From Microbacterium oxydans (lineage in GTDB: Bacteria; Actinomycetota; Actinomycetes; Actinomycetales; Microbacteriaceae): DNA of 64,000 nucleotides. Made by a program: the position numbers and the translations under genes. Numbering within the stretch: the stretch's first letter is position 1; each line of letters opens with the position of its first letter. Below the pieces are notes generated by a model. That model was given only the letters and a program-made list of their open reading frames with translations, was not told the origin of the DNA and ran no database searches. Below, in pieces: positions 61,457-64,000 of the stretch. The stretch is from the NCBI RefSeq assembly GCF_000956405.1, contig NZ_JYIV01000030.1, positions 434,001 to 498,000 of the forward strand, given 5' to 3'.

Positions 61457-61983
61457 TCGCCGATCGTCACCTCCTCCGCCCCGTCGTTCTCGAAGAGGCG
61501 CACGTTGACACGCTCCGTGCGGGCCGAGGGGATGTTCTTGCCGATGAAGTCAGGCCGGATCGGAAGCTCGCGGTGGCCACGATCGACGAGGATCGCCAGG
61601 CGCACGACGGAAGGCCGCCCGATCGACTGGATCGCGTCCAGCGCGGCGCGGATGCTGCGCCCCGAGAACAGCACGTCGTCCACGAGCACCACGGTCTTGC
61701 CGTCGATGCCCCCGACGGGGATCTCCGTCGGCTGCGGCGAGCGGGTCGGGTGCTTCGCGAGGTCGTCGCGGAACAGGGTCACATCGAGCGAGCCGACCGG
61801 GACGGACTGCTGGGCGATCTCGCTGATCAGCAGGCCGAGGCGGTGGGCGAGCGTGACTCCGCGAGTGGGGATCCCCAAGAGGACGAGGTTCTCGGCGCCT
61901 CGGTTGGACTCGAGGATCTCGTGCGCGATCCGGGTCAGCGCTCGTGAGATGTCGGCTTCGTGCAGCACAGTGCGCATGCTCAT
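61453..61983 (-). CDS. pyrR: PyrR bifunctional pyrimidine regulator / uracil phosphoribosyltransferase
   Basis: 176 aa from the ATG at 61983 ([20 protein letters not shown]), chosen over the longer frame because an AAGGGAG site lies 6 bases upstream. The PRPP-binding signature [18 protein letters not shown] and the [18 protein letters not shown] region identify PyrR. In mycobacteria PyrR represses pyr translation by binding the leader RNA; a match to the PyrR-binding consensus lies directly upstream here. It heads the leftward pyr run. Confidence 0.95.
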   Translation of the reverse strand: MSMRTVLHEADISRALTRIAHEILESNRGAENLVLLGIPTRGVTLAHRLGLLISEIAQQSVPVGSLDVTLFRDDLAKHPTRSPQPTEIPVGGIDGKTVVLVDDVLFSGRSIRAALDAIQSIGRPSVVRLAILVDRGHRELPIRPDFIGKNIPSARTERVNVRLFENDGAEEVTIGE

Positions 61984-61991
61984 CGGCCGCT

Positions 61992-62023
61992 CCCTTCTCC
62001 GCCTCACAGGACGGTGTTAAAGG
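61992..62023 (-). promoter_or_regulatory. Putative PyrR-binding leader hairpin that sequesters the pyrR ribosome-binding site
   Basis: The transcript here contains UCCUGUGAGG (62002-62011), matching the PyrR RNA consensus UCCnGnGAGGy. It is flanked by CACCG (62012-62016) and CGGAG (61997-62001), and farther out by CCUUU (62019-62023) pairing with AAGGG (61992-61996), with an unpaired AA bulge on the 5' side. The AAGGG is part of the Shine-Dalgarno AAGGGAG of pyrR. Binding of PyrR-UMP would stabilise the hairpin and block translation, as described for the mycobacterial pyr leader. Confidence 0.75.
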
Positions 62024-62038
62024 TTGCTTGTGATGTCA

Positions 62039-62068
62039 GTCTATCGGAGCACTCGGGCCCCGATAGAC
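62039..62068 (-). other. 9-bp perfect inverted repeat after the MBL/Rieske stop
   Basis: GTCTATCGG and CCGATAGAC around a 12-base loop, beginning at the last base of the stop codon. No T-run follows. It is either an imperfect terminator between this gene and the pyr operon or an operator for the pyr promoter; the 3' arm holds a TAGACT -10-like hexamer. Confidence 0.5.
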
Positions 62069-63645
62069 TAGCTCGCCTCTTGCAGCACCGGGTCGGTGAC
62101 CTCGTCGACCTTGGAGGACCGGATCGGGTGCCCGGCCGTGGACAGGCACCGCCCCGTCTTCAGATCCCACTTCCAGTCGTGCATGCTGCACGTGAGGATG
62201 CCGTCCTCATCGACCTTGCCGGTCTTGGTGAGGTCGGCGCGCAGGTGAGGGCATCGCCGCTGCACGACCCAGTCACCGATCTCGGCGTCCTCGGTCTGGT
62301 CGGTCTGCTCCTGGTACCAGTTCTCGACGTACTCGATCCGATCGACCGAGAGACACTTCAGGAAGGTCGTGAGGAACTCGTTGAACTTGCCGCTGCGACC
62401 CACCGAGAACTGCATCGAGAGGAAGATCGAGTTCGACCAGTCGATCTCGTGGTCGACGATGTTCGTCGAGACCAGGTCGGCGGGGATCGTGTACCAGTAG
62501 ATGCACTCCTCGCCCGCGTACTCGCGGACCTTCGCGCGGGGGAAGTCGACCACCATGTCCAGCTCGCCGATGCGGAAGCGGACGCAGCCGCCGACGCCGA
62601 GCCGGATCGTGCGGGACTTCTTCAGCAGCGGCTCCCACCACTCCTTGATCGCAGCCAGCATCTCGGCCGGCGGGATGATCTCGGCGCGGGAGGCCTCTTC
62701 GTCGCGGATCTCCTGCTGACGCGATGCGCGCTGCTCCTCGAGGTACTCCCACTTCTCGTCGAAGATGTGAGCGATCTCGGCCTCCGTGTAGAGGGTCTGC
62801 TCGCTCGTCACCTCTCCGCCTTCGACCGTGACGACGGTGCCGGGGATGAACAGCTGTCCGTCGTACTGCGGAGCGAGCTCCTTCATGTGCGCGAGGAACT
62901 GCTTCTGGTCGGTGAAGATCGACTCGCCGTTCTTCCCGAGACCGTTGAAGTCGAACAAGTCGTCGCGCAGGAACATGGGCGGTCCCGCCATCGGGAACAC
63001 GTGCGGCGCGTCGACTTTCTCGATGTAGTACATGGCGCGCTTGTTCTGCGCCTCACGCTTGAGACGAGCGAAGTTCTGCTTGGCGTCGAGGGGCAGGTCG
63101 TAGACCATGGGCCACCAGATGGCGCCGGACACCTGGGTGAAGTATGCGTCCGGCTTGCCGAAGTCGAGGAGCTTCTCGAGGTCGAGCGGGTGCGAGTCGT
63201 TCTGATTCAGCATCGAACCGGTGCCGTCGTCGACGCTCAGCGACGAGTCGCCGATCGGGCCGTCGCTCGGTGCTCGGAGCGGCGTGATCATCATCTTCAG
63301 CTCGCCGCGCTGGATCACCTGGCCGGCCGGAGCGTAGGTGATGTTCGTGTAGCCGAGCGCTCGGATGTCCTTCTCGAGGTCATCCGTCGGGTACTCGGGC
63401 AGCAGCACCTCGATGTCCTTGCGGATGTACCGCTCGAGCAGCCGCGGGTCGAAGTGGTCGCGGTGGCGGTGCGAGATCCACAGGAAGTCGGCGTCACGGC
63501 CGTACCGCTCCCAGTCCAGGCCCCGGTTGTCGGGGAACGGGAACCATGATCCGTAGAACGATGGCCCGAGGACCGGGTCGCAGATGATGTTCCCGCCGAC
63601 CGTCTCGATGAACATCCCGGCGTGGCCGAGTCCCGTGATCCGCAT
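62068..63645 (-). CDS. Metallo-beta-lactamase fold protein with C-terminal Rieske [2Fe-2S] domain
   Basis: 525 aa, ATG with GGGAGGA upstream. The N-terminal MBL fold has HRHRDHFD (H59, H61, D63, H64 as metal ligands of the HxHxDH type), with a UlaG-like beginning. The C-terminal Rieske domain has CPH (C465, H467) and CSMH (C486, H489), the two Cys and two His that hold a [2Fe-2S] cluster. The combination resembles CMP-Neu5Ac hydroxylase-related proteins but with the domains in the opposite order. No partner reductase is adjacent. The function is unknown; a redox-linked hydrolysis or oxygenation is an inference. Confidence 0.87.
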   Translation of the reverse strand: MRITGLGHAGMFIETVGGNIICDPVLGPSFYGSWFPFPDNRGLDWERYGRDADFLWISHRHRDHFDPRLLERYIRKDIEVLLPEYPTDDLEKDIRALGYTNITYAPAGQVIQRGELKMMITPLRAPSDGPIGDSSLSVDDGTGSMLNQNDSHPLDLEKLLDFGKPDAYFTQVSGAIWWPMVYDLPLDAKQNFARLKREAQNKRAMYYIEKVDAPHVFPMAGPPMFLRDDLFDFNGLGKNGESIFTDQKQFLAHMKELAPQYDGQLFIPGTVVTVEGGEVTSEQTLYTEAEIAHIFDEKWEYLEEQRASRQQEIRDEEASRAEIIPPAEMLAAIKEWWEPLLKKSRTIRLGVGGCVRFRIGELDMVVDFPRAKVREYAGEECIYWYTIPADLVSTNIVDHEIDWSNSIFLSMQFSVGRSGKFNEFLTTFLKCLSVDRIEYVENWYQEQTDQTEDAEIGDWVVQRRCPHLRADLTKTGKVDEDGILTCSMHDWKWDLKTGRCLSTAGHPIRSSKVDEVTDPVLQEAS

Positions 63646-63673
63646 TGCATTCCTCCCGAAAGTGAACCGTTCG

Positions 63674-63679
63674 ATTGTA
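63674..63679 (-). promoter_or_regulatory. Strong -10-like hexamer upstream of the MBL/Rieske gene
   Basis: TACAAT on the minus strand, 28 bases before the ATG, with the GGGAGGA ribosome-binding site between. No clear -35 is visible. A start near 63667 would give a leader of about 21 bases. Confidence 0.5.
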
Positions 63680-63685
63680 CCGAGG

Positions 63686-63700
63686 GGTCCCTGTGGGACC
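63686..63700. terminator. Small hairpin downstream of the SNF2-type helicase gene
   Basis: GGTCCC-TGT-GGGACC, a perfect 6-bp stem with a 3-base loop, 26 bases past the stop of the helicase gene on the minus strand. It lacks a T-run, so terminator function is only suggested by position. Confidence 0.4.
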
Positions 63701-63726
63701 GGTCGGCACCGCCGTGAGTATTCCGG

Positions 63727-64000
63727 TCAGCCGTCGAACAACCCGCGGATGTCGTCAGCCGAGAGCGACTGCGCGAACAGGGCCTCGTCGTCCAGCACCG
63801 CGGTGAACAGCCGCGCCTTGCGGCGCTGCAGGTCGAGCACCTTCTCCTCGATCGTGCCGGTGGAGATCATCCGATAGACGAACACCTGGCTGTCCTGGCC
63901 GATACGGTGGGTCCGGTCGACGGCCTGCGCTTCGGCCGCCGGGTTCCACCACGGGTCGAGCAGGAACACGTAGTCGGCCTCGGTCAGGGTGAGACCGAAT
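63727..64000 (-). CDS. SNF2-family DEAD/DEAH-like helicase, C-terminal fragment (5' part beyond window)
   Basis: 91 codons, cut at the right edge of the window, so the start and most of the protein lie outside. The end begins with FGLTLTEADYVFLLDPWWNP and contains helicase motif VI (QAVDRTHRIGQ), then the family's C-terminal DLQRRKARLF tail. These are typical of SNF2/RapA-like ATPases that remodel protein-DNA complexes. The partner or role is not visible. The frame is continuous with no stop to base 64000. Confidence 0.9.
   Translation of the reverse strand, partial: FGLTLTEADYVFLLDPWWNPAAEAQAVDRTHRIGQDSQVFVYRMISTGTIEEKVLDLQRRKARLFTAVLDDEALFAQSLSADDIRGLFDG

Overview
The window is high-GC, densely packed bacterial chromosome with frequent 4-base ATGA/GTGA gene overlaps. 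Its gene neighbourhoods are actinobacterial: pafBC-tatAC-helY-lnt-rbpA, pyrR-pyrB-pyrC-carAB-pyrF-mihF/gmk-rpoZ-metK-priA-fmt, and hisEGFI-trpCBA-lgt-gltBD. The content fits the family Microbacteriaceae, most likely Microbacterium or a close relative. This is a judgement from gene order and protein flavour, not from a database search.

Layout. 1-6742 (+): pafB (5' end outside the window), pafC, tatA, tatC, helY and lnt, tightly coupled. 6739-9430 (-): rbpA, then an nfeD/SPFH/gdpD membrane operon. 9554-25805: an accessory stretch of short transcription units on both strands (SDR, HdeD-like, AraC regulator, two VOC proteins, UvrA-like ABC ATPase, Nudix, MOSC, P-loop kinase, GNATs, two MFS carriers, arginase-like protein, FGE-like protein with a perfect internal duplication, SGNH hydrolase, LLM flavoprotein, DUF885 peptidase-like protein). 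25847-31128: polA, hotdog thioesterase, GNAT, the PdtaR-type ANTAR regulator, tRNA-Leu(CAA) and a small alpha/beta hydrolase. 31129-61983 (-): about 31 kb all on one strand, running from pyrR down to pyk. It covers pyrimidine synthesis, guanylate kinase, RNA polymerase omega, SAM synthetase, PriA, Fmt, RsmB, Rpe, four histidine genes, tryptophan genes, Lgt, glutamate synthase and pyruvate kinase. 62068-64000 (-): an unusual metallo-beta-lactamase/Rieske protein and the end of an SNF2-type helicase.

How the parts work together. The long leftward block is a nucleotide and amino-acid biosynthesis supercluster. CarAB supplies carbamoyl phosphate to PyrB, PyrC and PyrF carry out later pyrimidine steps, and PyrR regulates. 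GltBD supplies glutamate (and with it the glutamine cycle) used by CarA and the histidine/tryptophan branches, and Rpe feeds pentose phosphates towards PRPP. The pyrR leader contains a match to the PyrR RNA-binding consensus inside a hairpin that would cover the pyrR ribosome-binding site, which suggests translational control.

Most noteworthy observations: an mIHF nucleoid-protein domain fused to guanylate kinase; the PyrR leader hairpin; a perfect 156-bp in-frame tandem duplication in the FGE-like gene; a metallo-beta-lactamase/Rieske fusion; an AT-rich pair of overlapping palindromes at 14.92 kb; and the absence of trpE and coaBC from the positions they often occupy. No CRISPR array, rRNA, insertion sequence or prophage was seen. 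No gene-free stretch exceeds 300 bases.
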